64,000 nucleotides of DNA from Methylocaldum szegediense. GTDB lineage: Bacteria > Pseudomonadota > Gammaproteobacteria > Methylococcales > Methylococcaceae. The notes under the pieces were generated by a model, which made no database searches, had not been told where the DNA came from, and saw nothing but the letters and a program-made list of their open reading frames with translations. Positions 28,613-37,562 of this stretch are shown one piece after another. The position numbers and the translations under genes are program-made. Each line of letters starts with the position of its first letter. Within the stretch, counting starts at the first letter, position 1. The stretch lies in NCBI RefSeq assembly GCF_949769195.1, contig NZ_OX458333.1, positions 1,054,001 to 1,118,000 on the forward strand, written 5' to 3'.

Positions 28613-30154
28613 ATGTCGACATTGATCCATGCTCTTCGGGAAAGTGCCCGTCTCTATCCCGATAGGCCGGCGGTATTCCAGGGTTGCGAGGTGATCGACC
28701 ATGCGACCATGGGCGATCGTTCGGATCGGGTTGCGGCGGGTTTGGCGGCGCGAGGCGTAGTCAAAGGGGACCGGATTGCGCTTTATTGTCCCAACTCGGC
28801 GGAGTTCGCCATCGCCTATACCGGCATCGTGAAGGCCGGGGCCGTGGTCGTTCCGATCAATCTGCTGCTGAATACGGAAGAAATCAGCTTCATTCTCGAC
28901 GACTCGGGCGCCAAGGGCTTGATCTTTCATCAGGCTTTTTCGCAGCAGGCGGAAACGGTCCTTCGCACCGCGAGTCGAGTTGAGTTCTCGGTATCCATAG
29001 GCGCCGCCGTCTCTGGCGCTGAGCCGTTTGAGACTTTGCTGAATTCGAACGGGCCGATCCCCGATGTCGATTGCGACCCGCAAGAGGATCTCGTTGTCAT
29101 TCTTTACACCTCGGGCACTACCGGCCGCCCCAAAGGGGCGATGTTGACCCACAGCAATTTGGTGGCCAACACGCGGAGCGTGCGTGAAGCCATGCATTGG
29201 CGTCCGGGTCGGGACATCGTGCTGCTGGTGCTGCCGATGTTTCATGCATTCGCGGCCACGGTCGGCATGCTCACGCCTTTGACGAACGGCTGTGCCTTCG
29301 TCCCGCTGCCGCGGTTCGAGCCGGAAAAGGTCGCCGAGGCGATCCATACCTACCAGGCCACGATTTTCCTGGGCGTCCCCAGCATGTATTCGGTACTGCT
29401 GCGGCTCAAGGATGACCGGGTACGCCTCTTTTCCTCGTTACGCTATTGCGTCTCGGGTGGTGCCGCGCTTCCGGTCGAGGTGCTGAAGCGATTCGACGAA
29501 AAGTTCGGTATCCGGATCTACGAAGGCGACGGGCCGACCGAATGTTCGCCGGTCACGTGCGTGAATCCGATAGGCGGTCTTATCAAGCCGGGGACCGTGG
29601 GGTTGCCGGTACCGGGAGTGGAAATGAAAATCCTCGATGAGGACGGACGCGAACTGCCGTGCGGCCAGGTCGGCGAGATCGCTGTACGCGGCGCGAATGT
29701 AATGAAGGGCTATTGGAAGCAACCGGAAGCGACCCGAGAAGTATTCCGTGGTGAATGGTTTCTCACCGGCGATTTGGGGATGCGGGACGAGGATGGCTAT
29801 TTCAGCATCGTCGATCGGAAAAAGGATTTGATCATCGTCAACGGCATGAACGTGTATCCACGGATGGTCGAGGAGGTGCTGTATCGCTTTCCGTCGATTC
29901 GGGAAGCCGCGGTCGTCGGGGAGCCGCACGATACGCACGGCGAGACTCCGGTTGCCTATATCGCACTCGATCCATCGAAGCCCACCACAGAGGCCGAAGT
30001 CCGCGCCTTTTGCCGGGAACATTTAGGGCGGCATCAGATTCCCCGTAAGATCGTCATTCTGGCGGAGTTGCCAAAAAATGCCGCGGGCAAGATCCTCAAG
30101 CGCCAGCTTCGGAAGCACGGTGAAATCGAGCGCGGCGTTCGGGATCTCGACTAG
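28613..30154 (+). CDS. Long-chain fatty acid--CoA ligase (AMP-forming)
   Basis: 513 residues, ANL superfamily. Activates a carboxylic acid through an acyl-adenylate to the CoA thioester. P-loop-like motif YTSGTTGRPKGAMLTH near residue 164; IRIYEGDGPTECSPV in place of the common YGxTE; GEWFLTGDLGMRDEDGYFSIVDRKKDLI with the hinge Asp/Lys; and the C-terminal catalytic lysine in PKNAAGKILKRQLR. No FadD membrane-targeting features are obvious. Substrate chain length cannot be told from sequence. It converges on bepA with only 27 bp between them. Confidence 0.88.
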   Translation: MSTLIHALRESARLYPDRPAVFQGCEVIDHATMGDRSDRVAAGLAARGVVKGDRIALYCPNSAEFAIAYTGIVKAGAVVVPINLLLNTEEISFILDDSGAKGLIFHQAFSQQAETVLRTASRVEFSVSIGAAVSGAEPFETLLNSNGPIPDVDCDPQEDLVVILYTSGTTGRPKGAMLTHSNLVANTRSVREAMHWRPGRDIVLLVLPMFHAFAATVGMLTPLTNGCAFVPLPRFEPEKVAEAIHTYQATIFLGVPSMYSVLLRLKDDRVRLFSSLRYCVSGGAALPVEVLKRFDEKFGIRIYEGDGPTECSPVTCVNPIGGLIKPGTVGLPVPGVEMKILDEDGRELPCGQVGEIAVRGANVMKGYWKQPEATREVFRGEWFLTGDLGMRDEDGYFSIVDRKKDLIIVNGMNVYPRMVEEVLYRFPSIREAAVVGEPHDTHGETPVAYIALDPSKPTTEAEVRAFCREHLGRHQIPRKIVILAELPKNAAGKILKRQLRKHGEIERGVRDLD

Positions 30155-30181
30155 GCTCCTGCAGCCGCATTTCTTGCAGTT

Positions 30182-31636
30182 TCACTGCTTTCTGCGTTCT
30201 TCCTCTTCGGCGAGCAGCTGTTTCAAGCGTTCGTCGATGACGGAATTGAGATAGAAATCGTTGCCGGCTGCTTTTTGGGCGAGTCGTAGCTGCAATATGG
30301 CGGCACGGTTTTGTCCCGAGGCGTAATAGGATTCGGCCACGTAGCGGTGCGACTCGGCATCGTTGCCGAGTTGGCTGTAGGCTCTCGCCAGCAGCGTATA
30401 GACTTCGGGCGTGGGCGGATGGCGGCGGGTGTAATTCTGGAGCAGCTTGCGCGCTTCTTTCGCCTTACCGGTAGTCAGCAGGACACGAACATAGTTGAGT
30501 GTCAAGGCCCGGTTTTCGGGAAAGCGCTGCAACGCGGCCTCGTAAAGCTCTATCGCACGGGCGTAATTCTTGGTTTCCAGTTCGGCGCTGGCCAGTGCAT
30601 TGGGGAAGTGGGATTGATCTGGGTATACCTCCATGAGCCGCTGGAGGACCGGTTTGGCTTCCGCGGGACGAGCATTCGCGATTAGGGCTAGGGCCAATCC
30701 GTAGGCGGAAACGTCCTGTTGCAGCTTAGTGCCTTGGCCGCTCACGGCTTTGAAATAATTCAGCGCGTCGTGCGGACGGGCGGCGGTCTGTACTCGCAGT
30801 TTGGCGCGAACAAGCTGATAGGCGAAAGAATCCGGATATTGCCGGTAAGGAAACTGTTCCGCGCGTCCGCGGGTATCGGAGATACGGGAAACCGTCACCG
30901 GGTGAGTCATCAGGAATTCGGGCAATTCGCGGCCGACAAAGCGGGTGGATTGCTGCAGTCTTTCGAAAAACGTCGGCATGGCGCGCGGGTCGAAGTCGGA
31001 TTTCGATAAAATTTGCATCCCGACGCGGTCGGCTTCGGCCTCGTTGTCGCGGGTGAAATTGATTTGATACTGAACATTCGCAGCCTGGGCAGCCATCAAG
31101 GCGGCTTGCCCCAACTGCGCGGATTTGGCGCCTAAAAGAACCGCGGCCAGCATCGCGGCGGCGGTGGGTAATGCCAGCCGTCCGGCGGCCTGAAACGTTT
31201 GGTAAAGATGCCGTTGCGTAACGTGCGCAATTTCGTGGGCTAGTACCGAGGCGAGTTCGCTTTCGGCTTCGGAGGTCAGAATCAGTCCGGAGTTGACGCC
31301 GATGTACCCGCCCGGCCCTGCGAACGCATTGATCGTAGGATCGTTGACCACGAAGAAATGAAACGGCTGTGCCGGGTTGTCGCTGGCACCGACCAATTTC
31401 TGCCCTATGGACTGAATGTAATCGTTGACTTCCGGGTCCTGGCTGATTTCGAGCTGTGAGTGCAGTTTGCGGTAAAAAGCTTCGCCCAATTCTTTTTCTT
31501 GCTGCGGCGTCATCAACGTTCCTGTCGGGTCGCCGATTTCGGGCAACTCGAGATTGAGTTGTGCGTAGGCGGGTTGCAGCGCCCATGAGCCGTAACAGAG
31601 AATCAACAGTGAGGCGACCAGTTTGTCGAATTTCAT
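30182..31636 (-). CDS. bepA: BepA-like periplasmic M48 metalloprotease with TPRs
   Basis: 484 residues. A signal peptide (MKFDKLVASLLILCYGSWALQPAYA, cleavage about residue 25) precedes the M48 protease domain with the zinc motif HEIAH at 134-138, the third ligand region NEAEADRVG, and a C-terminal TPR array (about residues 270-470). This matches BepA (YfgC), which in E. coli degrades or matures misassembled outer-membrane proteins such as LptD with the BAM complex. The gene is divergent from tusD. Confidence 0.92.
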   Translation of the reverse strand: MKFDKLVASLLILCYGSWALQPAYAQLNLELPEIGDPTGTLMTPQQEKELGEAFYRKLHSQLEISQDPEVNDYIQSIGQKLVGASDNPAQPFHFFVVNDPTINAFAGPGGYIGVNSGLILTSEAESELASVLAHEIAHVTQRHLYQTFQAAGRLALPTAAAMLAAVLLGAKSAQLGQAALMAAQAANVQYQINFTRDNEAEADRVGMQILSKSDFDPRAMPTFFERLQQSTRFVGRELPEFLMTHPVTVSRISDTRGRAEQFPYRQYPDSFAYQLVRAKLRVQTAARPHDALNYFKAVSGQGTKLQQDVSAYGLALALIANARPAEAKPVLQRLMEVYPDQSHFPNALASAELETKNYARAIELYEAALQRFPENRALTLNYVRVLLTTGKAKEARKLLQNYTRRHPPTPEVYTLLARAYSQLGNDAESHRYVAESYYASGQNRAAILQLRLAQKAAGNDFYLNSVIDERLKQLLAEEEERRKQ

Positions 31637-31722
31637 GATGTTTGAGGGTCGTATGCGGGAGCCGCGAGTGAGTCTGTGATGCGTGGATACGCGATGAACC
31701 GTTTTGAGAGAATGTCGCTGCG

Positions 31723-32076
31723 ATGAAATATGCGATTCAGGTCAACGCCGGGCCGTTTTCGGCGCAAGCGGCGCACACCGCTTATCAGTTTATCAAAGCG
31801 GCGTTGGGCAAAGGTCACGAAATCGTGAGTGTATTCTTTTACCACGACGGCGCTTATAACGCTCTTAGGTCTGGTTCGTCCGCGGAGGTTCACGATTCGG
31901 CACCGCGTTGGTCCGATCTCGCTGATCAATACCGGATCGACCTAGTGTTGTGCGTCTCCGCCGCAGAGCGGCGCGGCCTGGCGACATTCGGTACTGACGG
32001 TTTTCGGGTCGGCGGTTTGGGGCAATGGATTGACGCCTGCCTGAAAGCCGACCGGGTCTTGGTTTTCGGTCCTTGA
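31723..32076 (+). CDS. tusD: Sulfur-relay protein TusD/DsrE
   Basis: 117 residues of the DsrE fold. The active cysteine is Cys77 in LVLCVSAAERRG, matching TusD/DsrE where a persulfide is carried. In E. coli TusBCD passes sulfur from TusA to TusE for the 2-thiouridine of tRNA wobble bases; in sulfur oxidisers the homologous DsrEFH hands sulfur to DsrC. It is the first gene of a tight four-gene set (4-bp gap, then an overlap, then a 3-bp gap), so the products are made together. Confidence 0.92.
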   Translation: MKYAIQVNAGPFSAQAAHTAYQFIKAALGKGHEIVSVFFYHDGAYNALRSGSSAEVHDSAPRWSDLADQYRIDLVLCVSAAERRGLATFGTDGFRVGGLGQWIDACLKADRVLVFGP

Positions 32077-32080
32077 ATCG

Positions 32081-32440
32081 GTGCAAAAGAAATTCTTGTT
32101 TGTCATGCGATCTGCCACCCGAGGCGGTGTCAGAATCCGGGAATCCTTGGACATGGTCATGACCGCCGCTGCGTTCGATCAAGCCGTGCGGCTTCTGATA
32201 CTGGACGACGGTGTTTTCCTGCTCAAGAGGGGGCAACGACCCGAAGCGAGCAAGTTGGCTCCCGTAGCACCGTTGTTTGAAGCTTTGGCGCTGTACGATG
32301 TAGAGGACGTGTGGGTGGAGCGCGAGTCTTTAGAGGCTAGGGGGCTGACCGAGGAAGATCTGGTCATCCCGGTGGGTGTCGTGGAAAGAGCCGACATCGC
32401 CCGTTTGTCAGCGGAACATGACATCGTGGTCTCGTGCTGA
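32081..32440 (+). CDS. tusC: Sulfur-relay protein TusC/DsrF
   Basis: 119 residues from a GTG at 32081, four bases after tusD. The opening KKFLFVMRSATRGGVRIRESLDMVMTAAAFDQAVRLLILDDGVFLL is the DsrF/TusC signature (start strand, P-x-G-like turn, and helix). It forms the heterohexamer with TusB and TusD; it has no active cysteine at the TusD position. Its last codons overlap the tusB start. Confidence 0.9.
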   Translation: MQKKFLFVMRSATRGGVRIRESLDMVMTAAAFDQAVRLLILDDGVFLLKRGQRPEASKLAPVAPLFEALALYDVEDVWVERESLEARGLTEEDLVIPVGVVERADIARLSAEHDIVVSC

Positions 32441-32748
32441 TGGCGGTTCTGCACCTCATCAGCCGTTCGCCTCAGGAGAGCCGTACCTTGGAAGCGTGTC
32501 TCGCTCGCGCCGGCGAGGGCGATGCGGTGCTGCTGATCGAAAACGCGGTCTATGCAGCCTTAAAGAGCGGCGATTGCGAAGCCGTCATAGCCGCGGCCGC
32601 GGGAAAGATCAGGGTTTATGCCTTGGGTCCGGACCTCGTTGCGCGCGGCGTGGAAACCTCTGAGGTCGCCGAGACCATCGGCATCATCGATTACGACGGG
32701 TTCGTCGACTTGACTATTGATTATCACCCTATCCAGTCCTGGTTTTGA
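32434..32748 (+). CDS. tusB: Sulfur-relay protein TusB/DsrH
   Basis: 104 residues. MAVLHLISRSPQESRTLEACLARAGEGDAVLLIENAVYAAL is the DsrH/TusB N-terminus, and the C-terminal ... DYDGFVDLTIDYHPIQSWF matches the family's C-V-x-W-like end. The start overlaps the end of tusC by seven bases; an alternative start is the ATG at 32440 (MAVLHL). Confidence 0.9.
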   Translation: MLMAVLHLISRSPQESRTLEACLARAGEGDAVLLIENAVYAALKSGDCEAVIAAAAGKIRVYALGPDLVARGVETSEVAETIGIIDYDGFVDLTIDYHPIQSWF

Positions 32749-32751
32749 GCC

Positions 32752-33081
32752 ATGATCGAAGTGGACGGAAAAATTCTGGAAACGACCGAGGGCGGATTTT
32801 TGACCGACGCGAACGCCTGGGACGAGCGTGTTGCCGCCGTTCTGGCATCGGGCGTATCTATCGAATTGACCGCCGCGCACTGGGAAATCGTGCGCTTCAT
32901 CCGGGATTACTATTTCAGATTCCGCCATCTTCCGAACACTCGCATGTTCGTTAAGGCGGTGGAGAAAGAATTCGGAGCAGAAAAAGGCAATTCCCGCTAT
33001 CTGCATAGGCTATTTCCGGAGAGCCCTCTGAAATATGCCTGCTTGATCGCCGGGTTGCCGAAGCCGCCGGGGTGTATTTAG
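32752..33081 (+). CDS. tusE: TusE/DsrC-family sulfur carrier with both DsrC cysteines
   Basis: 109 residues, three bases after tusB. The family pattern is clear: MIEVDGKILETTEGGFLTDANAWDE, LTAAHWEIVRFIRDYYFRFRHLPNTRM, GNSRYLHRLFPESPLKYACLIAGLPKPPGCI. The terminal Cys108 is the sulfur-accepting cysteine common to TusE and DsrC. Cys97, ten residues between, is the second cysteine found in DsrC of sulfur-oxidising and sulfate-reducing organisms but absent from E. coli TusE (ATKIAGLPKPVKCI). The protein is therefore DsrC-like; no dsrAB genes lie in the window. Named tusE here only for its place beside tusDCB. Confidence 0.88.
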   Translation: MIEVDGKILETTEGGFLTDANAWDERVAAVLASGVSIELTAAHWEIVRFIRDYYFRFRHLPNTRMFVKAVEKEFGAEKGNSRYLHRLFPESPLKYACLIAGLPKPPGCI

Positions 33082-33480
33082 GAGCGAGACGCACGGCGTC
33101 TGAGGTTTGCGGCATTAAGAACCTATCCGAATAGGCTTTAAGTCACGCAGTTGCCGGCATCTTTGCCGATAGCCCCAAGCGGCTTGTCGCCGACAGGGCT
33201 AGATTTTCCTCAGGTGCAATTCACCGCTGGCTGACGACACTCAGCCGTGAACATCTGTCTCGATACGATTGGCCCATCGCCAACACCATCGACCAATTCT
33301 CTAAATCGCTGACGTCCACTTTTTCGAGCCTAGCTTACGCAGTAAGGTGTCTGTAAGCTCCACATGTTTTCATGCCATGTTTTGTGACGACAAATGATGT
33401 TCCGTTGCATGCCGGATTCATGGCCTCATCGAGGCTGATTTTCGGTTGAGACGTGCGCGAATCGCTGACTTGGGGAACAG
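33082..33480. other. Intergenic region with no recognised gene
   Basis: Nearly 400 bp between the sulfur-relay genes and the P-type ATPase. On the plus strand a frame is open from 33135 to the stop at 33354-33356 (about 73 codons, including FADSPKRLVADRA and GAIHRWLTTLSREHLSRYDW) but has no convincing start or ribosome-binding site; it may be a gene remnant. Any promoter for the ATPase must lie here; no clear one was identified. Confidence 0.3.
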
Positions 33481-36400
33481 ATGTCTAACGATGATTACCG
33501 CGAAAAGCAGACGATCGATTGGCACAGTCACGATGCGGACGAGGTTATCGAACGGCTCCGTTCGGATCGTCAACGTGGGTTGTCCTCTCAGGAGGCGTGG
33601 CAACGGCTGAAGCGTTTCGGTCGCAACCGTCTTCCGCCGCCGCGTAGGCGCCCTGGTTGGCTACGCTTCCTCCTCCAGTTCCACAACGTCCTGATTTACG
33701 TGATGCTGGTCGCCGGCGCGACCACGGCGATGTTGGGCGATTGGGTCGACACGGCTGTTCTCTTGAGTGCCGTTTTCGTTAACGCCATCATCGGTTTCAT
33801 TCAGGAAGGCAAGGCGGAAAGAGCCCTGGACGCGATCCGCGGCATGCTGTCGCTGCGCACGATTGTAATCCGCGATGCCGAACGCATCGAAATCCGGGCC
33901 GAGGATCTGGTGCCCGGCGATATCGTGGCGCTCACCTCCGGCGACAAAGTGCCCGCCGATCTGCGGCTGATCGCGACCAAAGGGTTGCGTGTGAACGAAG
34001 CCATCCTGACCGGCGAATCCGAGGCCGTGGAAAAGACGGTGGCTCCCGTGCCTGTCGATGCATCTCTGGGCGATCGCACGTGCATGCTTTATTCGGGCAC
34101 GCTAGTGGTTTCCGGGCAGGCGACGGCGGTGACGGTCGCAACCGGCGTTCACACCGAATTGGGCCGAATCAGCGCGATGTTGGAGCGCGTGCAGTCGGTG
34201 ACGACGCCTTTGCTGCGCCAGATTGCAAGGTTCGGCCATTGGCTCGCGCTGGCGATCGTTTTTATGTCCGTGGCCACCTATGCCATCGGTGTGTTGTGGC
34301 ACGGGCATCCGCCCGCAGAGATGTTCATCATGGCCGTGGCACTGGCAGCCTCAGCTATACCGGAAGGGCTGCCGGCCATCATGACCATCACGCTCGCACT
34401 CGGCGTTAGGCGCATGGCTCACCGCAACGCCATCATCCGGCATTTGCCGGCGGTGGAAACGTTGGGTTCGGTCACCGTCATTTGTTCCGACAAGACCGGT
34501 ACCCTGACCCGGAACGAGATGACGGTGCAGCGGGTGATCGCTGCCGACCACATCTTCGAGGTGAGCGGTGTGGGCTATGCGCCGGACGGCGGCATTCATC
34601 TGGGCGGGGAGGCGGTGCCGCCCGATCAATATCCCGAGCTGGCCGAGATTGCCCGTGCCGCCGTGCTTTGCAATGACGCGCAGCTGCGTAAATCGGCCGA
34701 CGAGACCTGGCAGGTGGCGGGCGATCCGACCGAGGGTGCGCTGCTGGCATTCGCCATGAAGGTCGGCATCGACCCGAAGTGGGAGCGGGATTCTTTACCG
34801 CGTACCGATGCCATTCCATTCGAGTCCGAACATCGGCTCATGGCCACGCTCAACCACGATCACGAAGGACGGGGAACCGTTTACGTCAAGGGCGCGCCTG
34901 AACGGGTCTTTGAGATGTGCGATCGCCAGGGCTGCTTACAGGAGGCGCTGCTGGATCTGGAGTATTGGCGCCGTGCTGCCGCGGATGCTGCCGCGGATGG
35001 ACTGCGGCTCCTCGCGATCGCAGCAAAGCCCGCCGAGGAAGCGCAATGCGAGGTTCAGTTTTCGGATTTGAAGAACGGTTTCCGGTTGCTTGCGCTAGTC
35101 GGCATCATTGACCCGCCGCGAGACGAAGCGGTGGCGGCCGTGGAAGCGTGCAAAACTGCGGGCATCCGGGTGAAGATGATCACTGGCGACCACGTCGATA
35201 CGGCGCGCGCCATCGGCGCGCAGCTCGGGATCGGCCGCAATCGGCCGGCGTTGACCGGAGCCGAGATCGAGAGCATGGATGACGCGCAATTGCGCGATGC
35301 GGTACTGGATGTCGATGTGTTCGCGCGAGCCAGCCCAGAGCACAAGCTGCGCTTGGTGCAGGCACTGCAGGCAGCGGGACAGGTGGTCGCGATGACCGGG
35401 GATGGGGTGAACGACGCGCCCGCGCTGAAGCGCGCGGACGTCGGCGTGGCGATGGGATTGAAGGGTACCGAGGCGGCCAAGGAAGCGGCGGATATGGTGC
35501 TGGCCGACGACAATTTCGCTACGATCGGCAACGCCGTTCGCGAAGGACGGGGCATCTACGACAACATCCGGAAATTCGTTCTGTTCATGCTGCCGACCAA
35601 CGGCGGCGAGGCGTTGGTGGTGATCGCCGCAATATTGTTTGAGCTGGCACTCCCGCTGACACCGGCTCAGGTGCTCTGGATCAATATGGTAACCTCGAGC
35701 ACTTTGGGGCTTGCCTTAGCCTTCGAGCGTCCCGAGCACGACATCATGCGCCGCCCGCCGCGCGACCCTAAGGAATCGCTGCTTTCGTGGTTCTTCGGCT
35801 GGCGAATTCTGATGGTCTCCGTACTCATGATGGCGGGCTCACTGGGTCTGTTCCTTTGGGAGTTGGATCGCGGCTCCAGCCTGGAAACCGCGCGAACTAT
35901 GGCGGTCAGCGCGGTCGTGGCGGCGGAGATGTTCTACCTGATCAACAGTCGCTATATTTTTAAATCCGTCCTCTCGCTCGAAGGGCTGTTCGGCAATCGC
36001 TATGTGCTGATCGCGATCGCGGCCTGTGCGGGGCTGCAGTTCGCCTACACGCATACCCGGCCGTTGCAGGTACTATTCGGTTCGACCGATCTGTCGCCGG
36101 AAGAATGGTTGAAGGTGATGCTGGCCGGTATGTTCGTGTTCAGCGTCGCCGAAATGGAAAAAGCGGTGATCCGCCTCTCCAGGCATATACGCCGAAAGCT
36201 TCGCGCCGGAACAAAAACGGAATCCCGACACCTACACAAAGAGGAGGGCCATTTGAGAACACCGAAAACTGTATTGGCGGCAACCGACTTCTCGGATGAC
36301 GCCACAAATGCTGCCTGCCGGGCGGCCATGCTGGCTGCGGAACAGGGGGGACGGCTGGAACTGCTACATGTGGTGAGCGGAACTTCGCCGGCGGTTGTGC

Positions 36401-37152
36401 GCGAAATGCTCCTTACGCACGACGGAGCCGAAGAGAAGCTGATCAACGATGCGCAACAGAGGTTGGACGCGGCGAAGTTGAAGATCACCGCGAAGACCCA
36501 CGTGGCCGCGTTTTCAAGAGTCGCGATCGGATCCGTGCCGGAAGAGATCCTGTCGGCCTCCGAGCAGGCGGATTTGCTGGTTTTGGGCGCGCACGGCCTA
36601 AGCCCTTGGCGTGATTTCTTGCTCGGCACAACGGCAGACCGCTTGCTCAGAACGTGCAAAAGGCCGGTCCTCGTGGTTAAGCGTCGGCCGGACGCACCTT
36701 ATCGGCGCGTCCTGGTTCCGGTCGATTTTTCTCCCCACTCCGTCGCCGCCTTGAAGATGGCGATGCGGATCGCACCTGACGCCGACATCATGGTTGTCCA
36801 TGGTTCCGCCGTGGCTTTCGAAGGCGTGCTTCAGGACGCGGGGGTCGTCGAGGACGATATCGACAACTATCGTGCTCAGTCACAACGCCAAGCGCTGAGC
36901 GGTCTCAACTCGCTGATCGACGAGGTCTCTGACGGCTCGCACCGGATTTTTCGAGTTGTCGAGCACGAGAATGCCGCTCGTCTGATCCTGGCCAAGGAAG
37001 AATCGTTCAAAGCGGACCTGATCGTTATCGGCAAACACGGGAAAACGATCGTCGAGGAGATGCTCCTGGGCAGCGTGACGCGTCGCATCCTGTCCGATTC
37101 GAAATCCGATGTGCTGATCGTGCACGAAAGTTCCGTGGTCAAAGACCCTTAG
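33481..37152 (+). CDS. P-type cation ATPase fused to two universal-stress (UspA) domains
   Basis: 1223 residues. Residues 1 to about 905 form a complete P2-type ATPase: N-terminal cation-ATPase domain ([26 protein letters not shown]), actuator TGES motif ([11 protein letters not shown]), TM4 AIPEGLP, phosphorylation Asp337 in CSDKTGTLT, nucleotide-domain KGAPERV, hinge [20 protein letters not shown] and C-terminal helices with [22 protein letters not shown] points to the Ca2+/Mn2+-type or related type II pumps, but the TM6 aspartate typical of SERCA is Ser here, so the ion is uncertain. Residues about 928-1063 and 1068-1218 are tandem UspA domains ([17 protein letters not shown]-x8[21 protein letters not shown]; [38 protein letters not shown]), both with the G-x-x-G ATP-loop pattern. 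See the embedded start at 36253. Confidence 0.92.
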   Translation: MSNDDYREKQTIDWHSHDADEVIERLRSDRQRGLSSQEAWQRLKRFGRNRLPPPRRRPGWLRFLLQFHNVLIYVMLVAGATTAMLGDWVDTAVLLSAVFVNAIIGFIQEGKAERALDAIRGMLSLRTIVIRDAERIEIRAEDLVPGDIVALTSGDKVPADLRLIATKGLRVNEAILTGESEAVEKTVAPVPVDASLGDRTCMLYSGTLVVSGQATAVTVATGVHTELGRISAMLERVQSVTTPLLRQIARFGHWLALAIVFMSVATYAIGVLWHGHPPAEMFIMAVALAASAIPEGLPAIMTITLALGVRRMAHRNAIIRHLPAVETLGSVTVICSDKTGTLTRNEMTVQRVIAADHIFEVSGVGYAPDGGIHLGGEAVPPDQYPELAEIARAAVLCNDAQLRKSADETWQVAGDPTEGALLAFAMKVGIDPKWERDSLPRTDAIPFESEHRLMATLNHDHEGRGTVYVKGAPERVFEMCDRQGCLQEALLDLEYWRRAAADAAADGLRLLAIAAKPAEEAQCEVQFSDLKNGFRLLALVGIIDPPRDEAVAAVEACKTAGIRVKMITGDHVDTARAIGAQLGIGRNRPALTGAEIESMDDAQLRDAVLDVDVFARASPEHKLRLVQALQAAGQVVAMTGDGVNDAPALKRADVGVAMGLKGTEAAKEAADMVLADDNFATIGNAVREGRGIYDNIRKFVLFMLPTNGGEALVVIAAILFELALPLTPAQVLWINMVTSSTLGLALAFERPEHDIMRRPPRDPKESLLSWFFGWRILMVSVLMMAGSLGLFLWELDRGSSLETARTMAVSAVVAAEMFYLINSRYIFKSVLSLEGLFGNRYVLIAIAACAGLQFAYTHTRPLQVLFGSTDLSPEEWLKVMLAGMFVFSVAEMEKAVIRLSRHIRRKLRAGTKTESRHLHKEEGHLRTPKTVLAATDFSDDATNAACRAAMLAAEQGGRLELLHVVSGTSPAVVREMLLTHDGAEEKLINDAQQRLDAAKLKITAKTHVAAFSRVAIGSVPEEILSASEQADLLVLGAHGLSPWRDFLLGTTADRLLRTCKRPVLVVKRRPDAPYRRVLVPVDFSPHSVAALKMAMRIAPDADIMVVHGSAVAFEGVLQDAGVVEDDIDNYRAQSQRQALSGLNSLIDEVSDGSHRIFRVVEHENAARLILAKEESFKADLIVIGKHGKTIVEEMLLGSVTRRILSDSKSDVLIVHESSVVKDP
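36241..36255 (+). promoter_or_regulatory. Ribosome-binding site and in-frame TTG inside the ATPase-UspA fusion
   Basis: GAGGAGG (36241-36247) stands five bases before TTG at 36253, in frame with the fusion (codon 925) and exactly where the first UspA domain begins ([14 protein letters not shown]). It looks like a complete translation start for a separate UspA-UspA protein of about 299 residues. Either it is a relic of two once-separate genes or it still produces a free UspA protein beside the fusion. Confidence 0.55.
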
Positions 37153-37196
37153 GCGACACACCGACCGAGGGACGGTTCTTTCGACGCAGTGGCGCG

Positions 37197-37309
37197 ATTA
37201 TTAACCCGGCCAATACGTATCGACCGGGTTTATCCGGGGTAGGGATGCCCCGGCGCGGCAACAAGCCGCGTGAGCCCATGCTGGGCAGGTACCGGGCCTG
37301 ATTAATAAT
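37197..37309. ncRNA. Candidate structured element: four hairpins closed by a long-range stem
   Basis: ATTATTAA (37197-37204) is fully complementary to TTAATAAT (37302-37309). The five bases after the first arm (CCCGG, 37205-37209) can also pair with CCGGG (37292-37296). Between them lie CCGGGG/CCCCGG (37234-37253), CGCGGC-AACAA-GCCGCG (37254-37270) and GCCCA-TGC-TGGGC (37274-37286). The first arm can instead pair locally: AACCCGG (37203-37209) with CCGGGTT (37224-37230), giving two mutually exclusive folds. I cannot match it to a known riboswitch or ncRNA family. On the plus strand it would lie 250 bases before the K+/H+ antiporter gene; transcription and strand are unproven. Confidence 0.5.
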
Positions 37310-37416
37310 TCCTCGCCACTCACTATGTATATTCGCCGCGAAACAAAAACGCCCGGAATGTTTCTGCGATTGGCCAACACGTTTATGTTATGGTGAAAGT
37401 TATTTGCTCGCGGCCG

Positions 37417-37480
37417 CGCCGCCAAAGCGGCGGCGACCCATTTGCGTTCGCCGGTGGCCTCAGCGTTCGACCGCCGGCGA
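37417..37480 (+). other. Two further GC-rich hairpins upstream of the antiporter gene
   Basis: CGCCGC-CAAA-GCGGCG (37417-37432, six-base stem) and TCGCCGG ... CCGGCGA (37448-37480, seven-base stem) stand in tandem 80-145 bases before the kefB-like start codon. Together with the element at 37197 they fill most of the 410-bp gap, suggesting a long structured leader. Confidence 0.4.
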
Positions 37481-37562
37481 TTGAGGAGAGGGATCTCGAT
37501 CGGCGCTGAAAAATACATACCGCATCGACGGATTCTATCAGCATCATGATGTCAAATACCGT

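Noticed and set aside
37197-37309. Assignment of the hairpin array to a known riboswitch or an integron attC site
   Set aside because: No recognisable core motifs of the ydaO, yybP-ykoY or GEMM classes, and no paired RYYYAAC/GTTRRRY ends of attC.
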